A DNA stretch of 64,000 nucleotides from Celoporthe dispersa. Lineage: Eukaryota; Ascomycota; Sordariomycetes; Diaporthales; Cryphonectriaceae. Position numbers and translations under genes: made by a program. The notes beneath the pieces were generated by a model. The model was not told the DNA's origin and searched no databases. It was given only the letters and a program-made list of their open reading frames with translations. Each line of letters opens with the position of its first letter. The stretch's first letter is position 1. The stretch spans positions 2,356,501 through 2,420,500 of the forward strand of contig WAID01000015.1 in assembly GCA_016584495.1 (NCBI GenBank), written 5' to 3'. Positions 44,915-57,397 of this stretch are shown here, piece by piece.

Positions 44915-47900
44915 GCGGCCCTGAAGTCGGTCTGATCGAGCTCAATAGTGGTAAATTGGCCATCACCCCACGCGCGAGCTCGCTTTTAAGGCGCTGCGCC
45001 AAGCATCGTCCTGCGCTGGAAACGACACGCGCGCGTCTACGGATGACCGCTGCAGAGAGGCAGGCGCTTCCTGAGACAGGGGACTCGACCAGTGACTTGA
45101 TGATGAGGTGCAGGGAAGAGGACAAAGAGGCCCATGTGTGTAATTGTCATCGTATACAAGTCATGGGCGGGATAAAGCCAGGCACAGACTCAGGCGCTGA
45201 CCCGGACCAGCGTGAACGCCTCGCAGGTACACAGCAGGGGCTCTAGCTGGTAACGCCCATGTCCATGTCCATGCGCAAGTGGGCTGGCTGGCTCGACATG
45301 CCGCGCGGTGGCGGTGGTAGGTGTTGTCAAGAGTTGGTATCGCGGGACGAAAGACGACACGAGAAAGGGAAAGAGGTCCAGACAGCTCAGCTGCTTACTT
45401 TCGAGGTCGAGATACTAGCTCGATTACCTTGCCTAAGTAGGATGCCGCGGTGCGCCTTCCCAGGTTTGAGCTGGTATGGCACCTGAACCTCAGACGGAAG
45501 CTCCCAGGAGGGCTTACGCCTTCCGCGGCGTCTCAAAAAGTGTCGAAACGTGCTTGGAGCAGGGATGCGCCATGAGGAAGAAGCAGCTAGATCTTGGCTT
45601 GAGCCATGAGATTACCTCATCTTCTCATGGTCGTTGTCTTCTTCTTGACCTCTATCTCCACGTCTCCGCTCAACAAGAAGCCCGTCCAATCTCTGGTCAT
45701 CCCAGTTTGGCCCGATGAGGAAATCTCCAGACCGCATGTCTCAGACATTTTCTTCCTTTCTCCTTGATCCCTCCGCACCTTGCCAGCTTACTTCTTTTAC
45801 CTTATTTCCCACCCGCGCCCTTGTGTGACCGGCCTTACCTGACCTAGCCTCGCCTCGACTCTCCTCACCTCTGCCAGAGTACATAATGATTTCGGCCCTG
45901 TCCCGATCGCGCGAAACACACATGGCTGCCCGACGTTGTCATGTATGTCTTGAATGCTGCATAGCACCATGACACGAGTCGCCATCTAGAACGTCGCCCA
46001 TATGCAACCGATATGCACAGCGCTGGGCGGGTGTGACCCTGCGGTCAACCTCATTTCCGCTGCAGCGAAACAATGTGCAAATACTCTCAGAAGAGGCCCA
46101 ATTCGGGAGGGCCTGAAGAAAAGACAACGCTTGTGCGTCACAGGTTGCGGAAGCTTGAGCACCTCCCCCTCATTGCTCCAGGTGTACCTCACCGCTCACC
46201 GTCACGACCATGACCACGTTTAGAGCGCATCTTACGAGCAGCTTAGCGACGACGCTCTCTCTCTCTCTCTCCCTCTCTCTGTCTCTCCCTCTCGATGACT
46301 CGAGGGACGGCACGCCACTTCGAGCCAAACATCACCACACCACAACAGACCAACGGTCCGGTCGTCGGGAAATTCCCCTAGTACTCCAGCCCTTTATGCA
46401 AGCCCAGTTTCAGCCACCCAATTTCCCGATGTCAACTCTATGCTGAGAGTGCCGAGTTGCACCGTTCATTGGTGCCGGCAAAGAGCGACTTCAAGAGCCG
46501 TGCTACGACGCGGTCTTGCTACAACCTTAGTCCTCGTTGCAGAGCGCCTGGGCCACCCAGAAAGGCGTCCGTCGTGGATGGCAACTTCTGAGCCTTTCCG
46601 GTCTGGCAGTGTCTCGACATGGCGACCAGTCTTCCCGCTCAATCAAATGTATATGCACCACAACACGTCACAAGCGTGGCCTACAGGGTAGCAGCATCAT
46701 ATCTCACGCGTATGTGCCGTCCAGAATACGATGGTGAGCAAACTGCAAACTAGCGGTGAGGATGTTTGCAACGCCGTCAGACACACCGTCCCTCTCTCAG
46801 GGAGGTGCTGGATGGCTTACACTGCGCCAAGCGATACGCATTGACGAATACCACGTCAACTAGGCCCGGCCCTCCTCATTACACCAGCTTTGCTTGCTCA
46901 TCTATTGTTCAGTGCTTTCTGCACACCCTCCTTACGAGTCCCTCACCATGCTTGCACGAACAAGGACTTGTTAAGCTGAAGGGCCCGATGAGCCTGAAGC
47001 GGAAACGTACCGCAATCCTGCAGTGCCGACTATGCTCTGCAGCCCTGTCAGGACCCCTTCAGGAGACACAGTCAGTATGACTTATACAGACTGCCCACCG
47101 TCTCATAGACCGGTCATGGCCCCAGGTTCGGTCTTCAAGCTATCAAGTAAGGGCGTGTCCAAGGCATCAAATAGGTTACGCCCTAGGAGATGATATGGGC
47201 GTTTGAAGGTCTTTCCTTCCATCCGACTGAGGCTGCTGAAACTAGTTCACCTACTGGTGGAGGACCACTCGTCCTACATAGCCTGGCATGAGAGGCCTGG
47301 CCAGCTGGCATCATTGGACATGTGAGGTTTTCCGGACACAACGGAGGATTTGCGCCACCACAACAGCCTTGAAGGCCGCGTACACGCATATGCTGCCATG
47401 TATGGAATGGTCAATAACATCGCCTAGGTCTCGTGGATTCCTTGGTGGATGCATGTTTGCCTCATACCAAAAGCGCTATGAGCTGCCCATCAGGGGAGAC
47501 CAGGTCCGCCCCCATTTCTCACGACGCAAGTCTTGGGCGAGTGAAGAAATGGTGCTTGCCCATGTGCCCCGGCGCTCTCTGGGAGCAAATACGACCTTCT
47601 CCTTCTGCACATGATCTGATGAGTGCGTCAATGCGGTGTACGTCAATGCAGTCCTTCCTTGGTATATTTCGCCCTCTCAGTAGCCATCTCATTCCTTTAG
47701 AAAAGTGACCGCGTGCATGACCACCCCATTCCTCCTACATCCCACCTTTTCGGCTGGCTTACACTCTGTGCTGCATGTGCTCGCCGGAAAGCTAGAGCCC
47801 GGTTTGCATCCACGCAAGCACACGAGCGTGTGAAATCGAATACCCCCACTTCACAATCATCCTGCTGCCTGGCGTGTGTCCACGATGTGCGAGTATTATG

Positions 47901-48803
47901 CCCACACGTTTCAATGCAGACATCAGACCTTTGCTTTCGCCAAGTTCTGCAACTCCGCCAGCCTCATCCAGACTCCCTGCACTAACAAGACTATATGGGC
48001 GAACATCGATATGAACGGACCGTGCGAGGAATGTTGGATGTGGGACCCGGAAGCAGTCTATGCCTCTCCACAAAGGATCAAGAGGCCAAGAGCCACATAA
48101 CACGAGGGATTCATCAAGCCAACATGAAGTACTTGATTCTCGCGCTAGCACGTGGGCCTCGATCCCTATGCGTCACCACTGCACATGGCCTTTTTTTTTT
48201 TTTTTTTTTTTTAAGGATGCATCTATGATCGGACGGTTCATTCACGGTTCTCTCGAAAATAGTCTTTGTGAGGATTGGCAGGGTCGACTCCTTGGGTACT
48301 AAGGGAGGACGATATTGAGCAGGGTATCGTGATCTGGGATTGGTCAACGAGGTCAGCGACCACTTAACTTGTCAACGATAGCTATTCTTCGTCGAGCACG
48401 AAGGCAGCGAGGCGCTCATATGTCAGGAATATCCACGCAGCAACGCTTCATGAATGGTTTGGCATACTGCTGATGAGATATGGTATTCTGAAAACCGTAT
48501 TATTTGGAACAGGATAATGACCTGCGTCAGTTGTTATCTAAGCCATAGTTGCGCCGGGCTGAAGCACTCTCTTGACACGTGTGCTGGTTCTCTCGTGTCT
48601 GTAGTTGTTAATGTACATATTTGGGCTATGAAGGTACTTTCTATTTCCGGGTGGTCTATCCTAGGGGTGATGATAGTGTGCCTAGGTACCAGGCTTCTCA
48701 AGACTTCCATGTGTAGTGTACGATACGCATTCCCCAACGCCTTGCCCATGCACATATGCATCTTTCCACTCGCCGTCCTTTTCTCTCCCCATACAAATCC
48801 TTC
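44915..48803. other. Gene-poor region, 3.9 kb
   Basis: Nothing with domain character was found on either strand. A CT microsatellite lies at about 46255-46292 and a 22-T run at 48191-48212. Many frames are open for 60-120 codons but contradict each other. Confidence 0.5.
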
Positions 48804-49839
48804 TCAACACATCAGCGACCCCCTCAACGCCGCTCTGTCACCTTCACCAAATCCAATCCGATCCAGGTACCTCTCCAGGCCGCCATACTTGTCCTCCAGA
48901 TGCGCCGTGACCCCCTGCACGAACCCCTTCACCGTCCGCCCGAACTCGTCGCTCAGGCCCATCTCGCGGATCTCCTGCATCCGCTGGCCCCTCTCCTCGG
49001 CGAGCTTCTCGTCGGTGAGCTCGTAGTCGTGCTCTATGGCCTCGACGGGCACGGAGCAGATGAGCAGGAGCAGGCAGATCATGAGGCCGGTGCGGTCCTT
49101 ACCCTGGGTGCAGTGGACCAGGATGGGGAGGGGTTGCTGTTGCTGCTGCGAGGAATGGGGCAATGACGATGATGATGGCAGCAGGGTCCGCAGGCCTGTG
49201 GCGATGTCTGGGCCGGAGGCGTCTATGGTATCGTTTGCGAGGCCTAAGAGGCCGCGGGGGGTCATTACTTCGCGGCCTAGGATGGCGATTGCGGGCATGC
49301 GCTGACCGATTGTGTACAGAGAGATGAGTTTGCTGCTTTGGCGTTAGTTTCTTGTATTATTTTTCTTTTTAATATTTCTACTAAGTCTCCGGAGAGATGT
49401 TTCTCTCAGCTCACTCACAAGAAACCTCCCCAGCTCATCTGGCTCAGCATATGCTTCTCGAACCCAGGCCCCGTGATTTTGACGTCGCGGTACTCGATTC
49501 CTGGGATCCGCGCCGGTTCGGCCAGCGCCTTGTTCTTAGCCACGACCTCTGGGCTCCTCGTGAGGGCAGCGCGCTTCTCGGCGGCCTGGCTGTGCTCGGT
49601 CTTGCTACGGAGGTCCATGACGGTCCTGATGCCGTAGTGGGTCCTGAGGCGGTCCCGGTCTGCGAGAGTGGCCTCGTCGGGGCGGGCGGAGCGGAAGAGG
49701 AGACCCTCTTTGAGAACCTTTTTGTTGAGATGGGTGTTGATGGTGGCACCTACGTCGCGGAAGTTTAGGATCGTGTGGAAGCCGCCGTCGTGGAGGGGGC
49801 GGTCTCGCCCTGGGCGAGGGGGTCTGAGACGGAAGACAT
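48804..49839 (-). CDS. Tyrosine-phosphatase family protein (2 exons, frameshift)
   Basis: The ATG at 49839 begins exon 1 (to 49419). The intron is 49418-49333 (gtgagt...gcag) and exon 2 ends at 48804, 316 aa after repair. One base is missing in the G5 run at 49795-49799 (C5 in sense). With it, the start joins to LNFRDVGATIN, the usual entry motif of this family. Exon 1 continues LFRSARPDEATLADRDRL and MDLRSKTEH. Exon 2 has the catalytic P-loop HCTQGKDRTG (about residues 213-222), with nucleophile Cys and Arg in a CX5R arrangement. This is the Y_phosphatase3 type, which includes lipid and protein phosphatases. A short Gln run precedes the P-loop. The substrate cannot be told. Confidence 0.82.
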
Positions 49840-51938
49840 TGCGGGTGGTGTAATATGGGTAATATGAGAGGAGATGCTATGTCTGTTTCGTCTTAAGAAG
49901 ATGGTTCTAAATTCAGATGAGTACTACAAAAACAAAAGGGGTCTGAGGTTTGGAGATATATGGGATTGGTGATATGCTTTCTTGAGACTGGTGAATGAAG
50001 TTGGCAGGGAAAACTGGATTTGGGGCGTTCACGATCCCTGGTCAGTTGGATTTCGTGCTACGTATCCCTGCCCTCTACTCAGTCAGGCTAGGAACTCTTG
50101 GTTGAGGCTCGCAAGTGTACCAATGTGATGTGTACAAACAGAAGGCGGACTGCCCTTTTTACTAAAAAAATTCTTTGGATTGACGTGGCGGTCCATGTAA
50201 GGCTTCATCGAGACCACGAGGCTGATGGTGAATGCTGCGCATGGAGGCCACCCATTAGCTTAGCCACAGCGTGGCGAGACAATGCTGTACATATGCACTA
50301 TAGTATACATACCACAGTAGATTCTACTCTTGTAGCAGGTCAGCAGCGGGGGGAGTAATGAGGGGTGGGGCTAGATGATAGGGACCCTGGCCCAGTGTTA
50401 CCGGATCTCTGGGTCGAACTCCGTAGAGAGCCTTCTTACAGGCAGGATGATTACTGTAGAAAAACACCATTGATGCTGATGGATGGCCATGATTCGACAC
50501 ATGATCCATGATACAGTTGCTCTCGCCACTTCACGTGGCACTGGAACGTGCCGACTCAAGAAGGTACAGTAGAGATGTGGTCTAGTGAATCTTGTTAGTA
50601 CATCGTGGCTTGACGATCCCAGTATAAGAAGACCCTTTGATCTGCAGATCAACAAAGCTTTGGATGATATCTAGGGTCTCACACTGTAGGCAGAACAGAA
50701 GAAGGAAAAAGACAAACGAGGTCACGGAAGATTGCCGATGCTGGTTTTCCCCCTCCACTCTTGTCCTGCTGGTTTCGGTCTGCCAGTACAAACGACATAG
50801 ACCTGTAGTAGCGTTCGCAGTACCTACTAGGGAAGCTGAAGGGGGGGCTGGCGAGTGCCAATGGCTCCCCCTCCCCCCTAAGCGCTGGGCCCTGTCCACA
50901 CCACGGGACATTTTTTAGAGGGCAGAGGGCTGTCTAGGCCCTGTGGGGACTGGCCAGGCACACCGATCTGGGGGCGCCAGCCCTGCTACGCCGTCTTCGG
51001 CACGATGACGTAATTTTTGAGCCTCCGGCTGGGCCACCTTTGGCAAGGGGGAAAGTGCGGCCTGGGCTGCTTAGGACGAACCTGAAGGGAAGGGATCCTG
51101 TTGTCTCTGCTGGGGGCCCACGAACGAACGAACGGACGAACCTGATGCGCATTTCTCTAGCGAAACGGCCTGATTGAGCTTGCTAGCATACACCATACTT
51201 GACCATAGTACACAGGCGTCCTTGCTTTTAGTGCGCTTTGTTCCTTCGAGACTCTCTCGATCCAGACTATCTTGTCTTGCTAGACTTGGGATGGGCTAGA
51301 CTGGCGGCCATCATCATCTCGCAACGGGTTCGACTATGTCCTGTCTGTCTCTTGTCTCTTGTCTTTCTTTTATCATGTCCCCATTCTCCTCCAGCGTCGT
51401 CGTCATCCCGTCCCCTTGCGGCGTGCCTGCAGGAATACAACAACCACCCGACGGCACTTGAAAGCGCAGGGCACATTTTTTGTCTACGGATGGGCTGATA
51501 TCACACCACTGCACTGCGCTTTGAAACTCACACAGAGGGTCGTCCTCCACACACTGTCGCATCACAAGGGGATTTTCGTATCGTCGCATTGCGCTTCTCC
51601 CACTGATCCTCCTCCCCTGCTTCCCTTCTGCTATCGGTTGTCCATATCCTGGATGTATATGTCCCTGAGGGGCCTCACCCTGCAGGTATCTTCAGAACGA
51701 TGGCGGCGACAACAATCAGCACAGGGACGCAGACGACGATCCAGGACTTGCAGAGGTCCAATAGTCTCGCGAAACCATACCCTCTTCCATCAGGTATGGT
51801 GCTCTGTCAGATCCAACGCTGAAAGATCATGGGGCCAACGATGCTGCTATATTTGGCCCCTTCTTGGTCCCTCCCCCTACTGTCGCTTATGTCTTGCACG
51901 TTCTCACTTGTCGAAAAAGGGAGGACTGCATTTCCCAA
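49840..51938. promoter_or_regulatory. Divergent intergenic region, phosphatase / Eis1
   Basis: About 2.1 kb between divergent genes. It contains a short tandem ACGA repeat (about 51119-51141) and C/T-rich DNA near 51300-51660 that probably forms the Eis1 promoter and leader. No gene is recognised. A short first exon of Eis1 may hide here. Confidence 0.45.
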
Positions 51939-54502
51939 ATGCATATCTCAGATATGCGCACATACGTCATCACAACACCACCATCACATAATACAGCAGC
52001 TCTTCTGATCCACCACCACCAACCCGTACTCCCTTCCCATATCACACCAAAGGCGTATCATCCAATTCGAAATGTACCATCCTTTGAACCCGCGCTCACA
52101 GTATATCTCCCGACAGGACATTCCGGTCGCCTGAAATACGCACAACCCCGAGACCTCCCGTCGTTCCCGTCCCTCGGCCTCAAGAAAGACGATGCAGCCG
52201 CAGGCGCAGCAGCTTCACTAGGTTGGGCCAACGCGAAGCCCTTATCCCTCTGGGCTCCCCAGCAGGACCCTTCCGCCCACAGGGCTGCCACCCTCGCCAG
52301 CGATCACAAGATGCCAGCCCCGTGGCAACCCGATCACGGTCCGCCCGGCTCCATGAAGGCCGCCGTCCTCGCCGCGTCGAACGCCTCCCGCCTCGACAAG
52401 GGCACTTCGACAGCTCCCAGCCATTGGGGCAACTCCGCCGCTAACCAGGCCTTTACCGCAGCTGGGGGTGGAGAGAAGGTCGACCCGCGAGAGCCGATGA
52501 CGGACCTCAACAGACAGAAGAGCCTGCGAGCCGCCAAGGGGGCGTTTGCGGCCGGCGGAAGGCCGCGCTCCCAGTCAAGCCCCCAGTCGTATCCCGATTC
52601 CGCGAACGCAGCATCGAATGCCCTCAGCGCTGCGACAGTCGCGAATCGATCAGACATCTACAACATCAAGATGGAGGACGCTGGCGCGGTACCTGTTACG
52701 ACGATGAACCGGCAGATGTACACCTCGCAGCCGCCTGTGAAGCCGGAGGTGGACGAGCGGAACCGCGAAGCCTCGCTGCACGCGAGTGCCGTGGCCATGG
52801 CAAAGACCATGTTTGCGCATCAGCAAAAGATACTTGACGCTGCGAAGCAGAGCACGGGGCAACAAGGCGACAGGGGCGACGCGCGCCCATCAAGCGCAGG
52901 GACGGACGGCCCACAGCAGCCGATGCAGTTCATGAACCTCCAGGAGGCCGCCTACAAGCTCGCGCAGGAGAGGCTCGCGCGCCTCCGCGACGAGCACCAG
53001 CAGAATCGTGGCCTGGCAGAGTACTATGGCACGTCACCCACTACCCCCACCTCTCCTGGCAGAAAGCTCTCGAGGAAGATGCGCAGGCGCGCCTCTAGTG
53101 ATGGTGACGTGGTTGCGTCGTTTGGCGAGGACGACCGACAGCGTTCCCGGCAGATCCGGAAACAGATGTCCCTGTTCTCAACACGTCTCGACGAGGTCGA
53201 CGAGGCCAAACGGTCTCGTGATCGGGATGCCCTTCTTGCAGCTGCCCAGAGGAACGTCAAGGCCGCGCTGGATGACATGGACGAGAAGAGGTACCGCGAG
53301 ACGGGTCGGGTCGCACCAGCCAAATTGAACGAATGGGAGACTAAGGCGCACGTGGCCGCACTGGCCCGGAGTGAGGCCCGCATGGGCGCTGATAAGACTG
53401 GCAAAGTCGACCTAGGTGCGGGTCAGTATATGGATCGGGACAAGGTGGAGGAGATTGCGGCGAAGAGGGTTCAGCCTGTGTTAGATGAGATCAACGAGAA
53501 GGCTGAAGCGGAGAGGCAGAGGATCCTTGCACTCAGAGAGGAGCAGGAGAGGAAGCGACAGGAGTGGGAGGCAGAAAAGGCGAGAAACGCAGAGATAAAG
53601 GAGTCTCTGCGCAAGGTGAAAAGGTAAGAGCGTTTTCACAGGGAAAAACATCATACTGGTCTCCCATGCAAGATCTGCAGCTGACCACACCACCACCTGG
53701 GCACAGAAGAGGAAAAGCTTAAGAAGGAAGAACTCAAATTGGAAGCCAAAGCCCGCAAAGAGGAAGAAAAAAGCCGCCAAGGCCGAAGAGAAACGCCTGG
53801 CCAAAGAGGAGAAGAATAGGGCAAAGGACGATTCCGGGGCTCGCACCGAGGAACCTTCCCAACAGTCGTTTGAGAAGACTGACACGGAGGAACTCATCAC
53901 ACCACACAAGCACCGCCTGCACAGACCTTTCACTCCCAAGCTACAAACCAAGACCACTTCTGCCAAGAACGAACCGAGCACCGCGTCTCCTGCCACCTCC
54001 CCCCGAATCAGCAGGCGAGTCTCAGGCCTCCAAGGTTAAGAACTGGTTGAGATCCCGCCTGTCCAAACCTCGCGCCAGGTCTATCTCGACCGGCAAGGCC
54101 GAGAGGCAGCCCGGCGGTTTTGTCGGCGGAGCGGCGCTCAGCCGTCTGCACGCAGACGGCACCGAGAGTATGACGAGCCTTCACAGCGACGGGGCGCACA
54201 GCAGCAGTATGCGCGAGGTCGCCCTCGCTGGCCGGCTTGTCTCAGCCGCGACGCCGGTGCAGGCAGACGAGCCGGGAGAGAGCAGCGGGTCGCGGAGGCG
54301 AGGCAGGGGCGGGAGTGTGAGCAGCGTGAGCAGCGAGGAGAACGCGGCCTCGGAGACTTCGAGAGCCAGGGCGCGGGCCAGGACGACGGCAGCACTGGAG
54401 GGGATAGAGGCGCCCAAGGCGATCGAGGACCCGGCGAGAGTCACGTCGCGGAACAGCGCAAGTCCTGAGAGAGGGTCCAAGTTTATCGAGGATTTGAAGT
54501 GA
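51939..54502 (+). CDS. EIS1: Eisosome protein Eis1-like (frame broken three times)
   Basis: Exon 1 runs to about 53623 and exon 2 starts at 53707 (gtaaga...acag). Recognisable Eis1 features are VYLPTGHSGRLKYAQPRDLP, GLKKDDAAA with SLGWAN, a long helical charged region (DKVEEIAAKRVQPVLDEINE) and the C-terminal KVKNWLRSRLSKPRARS. Eis1 sits in eisosomes, the Pil1/Lsp1 plasma-membrane furrows. Three one-base insertions seem present: A4 at 53619-53622, A6 at 53767-53772 and C6 at 53999-54004. Dropping one base at each gives a continuous protein (KVKEEEKLKK across the intron, then KKAAKAEEKR, then PESAGESQASKV). The start is uncertain. 51939 is the first ATG of the open frame, but the conserved part begins only near 52070, so an upstream intron is possible. 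Confidence 0.75.
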
Positions 54503-55161
54503 GAGGAAAATCTTCTAGGATAGATAAACGTGTTCGGTTTAGGATAGGAAAAATAAGGTAAAGGAAGGCAGGCAGGCAACGGCGTTGATTAGGACAGGGG
54601 GGGAAGGAAGATGTAATCATATATATCCATCACAGGGTGTTGGAGGCTCCTCAGGGTACAGTATTATTACGAGTGGGGTGAGGAGTCAGCACACTATCCT
54701 CGCGGTTTGTTAAGTGCCGTACATGAAAGAGAAATATCGTTTCTTGAAAACGAATAACTACCATTTGACCAGGATCTTGTTTACAAAAGTGTCTTGTGTT
54801 CAGCACAAGATTCTGCTTATTCTCACAAAGGAGACAACAGACTCAATAAGCATAGAATAATTCTTTTAACATTAAGCTGCCTCTGTAACTTTGACTTGTT
54901 GATACTTACAATTAAACATTTCAATTCCTTTCGGGGTATATACAATTCAGGTCTCGTCCAAGTAAATGGCATCATCATGTCTTGCCCCCCCCCCCCCCAA
55001 CGCCATTAGATGCAGAAAGCAAGTCAAGAAGAGAGAAAAAGGATCGCTACTGGAAAATCTCACTTGGCCGGTCCTGCCACTTCCAATGACATGCCAGCCA
55101 GTCTCTCGAAAGCTGACCGGCCACATAGATTTGACATTAATACGGTTCTCTATTACCCGCT
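54503..55161. other. Convergent 3' intergenic region
   Basis: This holds the 3' ends of Eis1 (plus) and the Frag1-like gene (minus). A 14-C run lies at 54985-54998. No gene is seen. Confidence 0.6.
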
Positions 55162-56116
55162 TCAGAAGTTGGTCGGTAGGGCGGCGTCGTCTTCGAGGTC
55201 CCTCCTATGGGTGTGTGGCATGCTCCTGTCGCTGGCGCCCTCCTCAGGCTTGTTGGCTTGCTGCTGGCGGGCCTCCCAGGTCTTAGTCCTGTAGTTGCCG
55301 CCGCGCTTGGTGTACATGGCCGGGTACAGGTCGACATAGAAGGAGAAGACGTAGAAGCTGAAGACGAGAGCGATAACCCACTCGAGGACGGCGGCGGGGT
55401 TGTAGATCTGGTAGCGGGTGAGGACGACAAAAGGGATGGCGAGGGCGATGGTGACGAGGACGAAGGCGAGCTTGATCCAGAAGGAGACGGCGAGGATGTT
55501 GTGCTCCGGGTGGCGGATACCGAGGCGCTGGTACTCCCAGCAGACGAAGACGGCGCTGAGCAGGTAGCCGATGATGAAAAAGCCGAGGAAAAGGTCGTGG
55601 AGGCGCGGGTAGCGGGCCGTGTCGAAGATGCTGAGGAGGATGAGGCCGACGGTGCCGACGAGCGCCCAGAAGATGGTCAGGCCGGACAGGATCTTCTCGC
55701 CGCGGGTGCTGTTGGGTACGAGGCGGCCGCGGTGCCGCAGCCAGCGGTCCGAGAGGAAGCTCGTGTCGAGCAGCACCGTGGTGAGGACGCAGCCGGCGAT
55801 GAAGAGAGGCTTGAGTTCCTGCGCACCGACGTCCGAGATGTAGGCGATGTGCTGGCTAGCGGACATTGACGGGTAGTGTTTTGAATGCGTGTCGATGACC
55901 CCTGAGGAAGAGTCTTGTCAGCAAACAGCAACGATACCAGAAACAACAACAAGGAGAACGACGACGACGACGACGACACTGTCAAGGTGAGATATCGGGG
56001 AGGAGAGAGAGAGAGAGGACTCGTCACGTACAGTGGAGCAGCAATCCCAAGAGCATCCCGAGCCATACCAGCCCAGCGATGATGGGAAACACCCAATAGG
56101 ACAATCTCATCATCAT
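55162..56116 (-). CDS. Frag1/DRAM/Sfk1 family membrane protein (2 exons)
   Basis: Exons 56116-56032 and 55901-55162, in frame, 274 aa. Exon 1 encodes the first transmembrane helix (YWVFPIIAGLVWLGMLLGLL). The join gives HW-VIDTHSKHYPSMS. Five more helices follow (for example ILSGLTIFWALVGTVGLILL and WIKLAFVLVTIALAIPFVV), then a charged cytoplasmic tail. Six helices with an ISDVGA motif after the first luminal loop fit the Frag1/DRAM/Sfk1 family. In yeast, Sfk1 helps keep the PI4-kinase complex and lipid asymmetry at the plasma membrane. Three consecutive ATG codons open the frame. Without exon 1 the protein would lose its first helix. The large plus-strand frame over this gene is a shadow. Confidence 0.85.
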
Positions 56117-57253
56117 CAAAAAGAAGTAAGTGAGCCCTTTTCAGTCTGACCTGAGAGGAGGCGGTGGCAAGGAAAACAGCGTAACGAGAAGCGAGAACTA
56201 CGGGAGAAGAAAAAACTGGTGAGAGCCAGGGAGCAAGTAAATAACAGGCCACAGACACTCATCAATCAGTGAGCAGGGGAGCTCCGCCCAGGGTAAACCG
56301 GAGTCAAGCACGCAACAGAATGAAGAGCCCGTTTCCGGATGACTGGGCCGCACTCGAGCCAAACTTTGTGCTAATGGAGGACCCTCTTGGGCCATGGGAC
56401 CAGCTCAAAAAACAAGGCCCAGGGCTAAGGAACAATTGGCAGGCCCTGCGCCCCCAGGACTGACGTGGAAGACATGAATGACCTGTTCAGTCAAGCTTCG
56501 TGGTGCGAGCAATGTCTCGACTCTGCTGGTTGCGACGTCAAAGGACCTGGGGACCCAGCAAAACAACAACACGACCAGCTCCTGCCAGCCTGAAAGTGAC
56601 GTCAAGGGAAACACATTCTTAGGCTTCCCAGGTTGCCAGGGTCCACTGAACCACTTGGCAGGCCCACGCTAGCAGAGGCCTAGACGGCGTGGACGGATAC
56701 CACGGTACCTATCTGATAGGCTGTGGCGCCGGGGCCAAAGGCTACCCGCTGGCACGTCTGGGGTCGGAGATTACAGCACCCTCTCACCTCTCGCTCACCC
56801 CTCTGCACCGCTGGCTCTCATCTTATCGAAGCAAGACGGGGTCAGCAGGGTCGGTGTTGCGTAGGCACGCAGCAAAGCGGCAAAAGGCCTATGTCTGTGT
56901 ACTATAGTGTGAGGATCTTCAGATCCAATTACTCCGTACGTACAGTACTATAATACTGTAGTATTTTCCAGATAGGAGCGGCCCGAGGGTGGGCCACACA
57001 TATGCAAGGTGCTGCTGCGGACAAAAAAACCCCCCCCCCCCCAAAAAAAAACCACGATTCCCAAAGGTGCAGGCAGAGTTCAGAAAGGAAGGAAGTCCCC
57101 CACCCCCACCTCGGCACCAGCCGAGAAGCCACTGCAGACGTCGTCTCGGTTCTTTCACAAGCAGGAACCCACCTACTACTCACCACCACCACCAGACCTG
57201 CCATACAAAGTACCTACAGTACATTCACCATTTGACCTTCGAAGCATCTCTGG

Positions 57254-57287
<34 letters not shown>

Positions 57288-57397
57288 CCAGTCATCCTTC
57301 ACGTCCCGTACGATAGGGACGCTTTCAGTAGACACCACCGCCAGTCGCTAAACAATGAGTGCATTTCCAGCTTGCTGAAGCAGCAGCTGATTATAAG
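56117..57397. promoter_or_regulatory. Divergent promoter region, Frag1-like / Kin28
   Basis: About 1.3 kb between divergent starts. It holds a C13 run (57030-57042) flanked by A-runs and a (CT)15 repeat at 57252-57281, 117-146 bp upstream of the Kin28 ATG. The repeat probably lies in or near the 5' leader. No gene is seen. Confidence 0.5.
57252..57281 (+). repeat. (CT)n microsatellite upstream of Kin28
   Basis: A CT dinucleotide run of about 15 units in the proximal promoter or 5' leader. CT-rich tracts near fungal transcription starts are common. It is likely to be length-variable. Confidence 0.85.

Noticed and set aside
55207..55869. 220-codon plus-strand frame
   Set aside because: Exact antisense of the Frag1-like gene; acidic Asp/Glu/Val composition typical of a GC-bias shadow.
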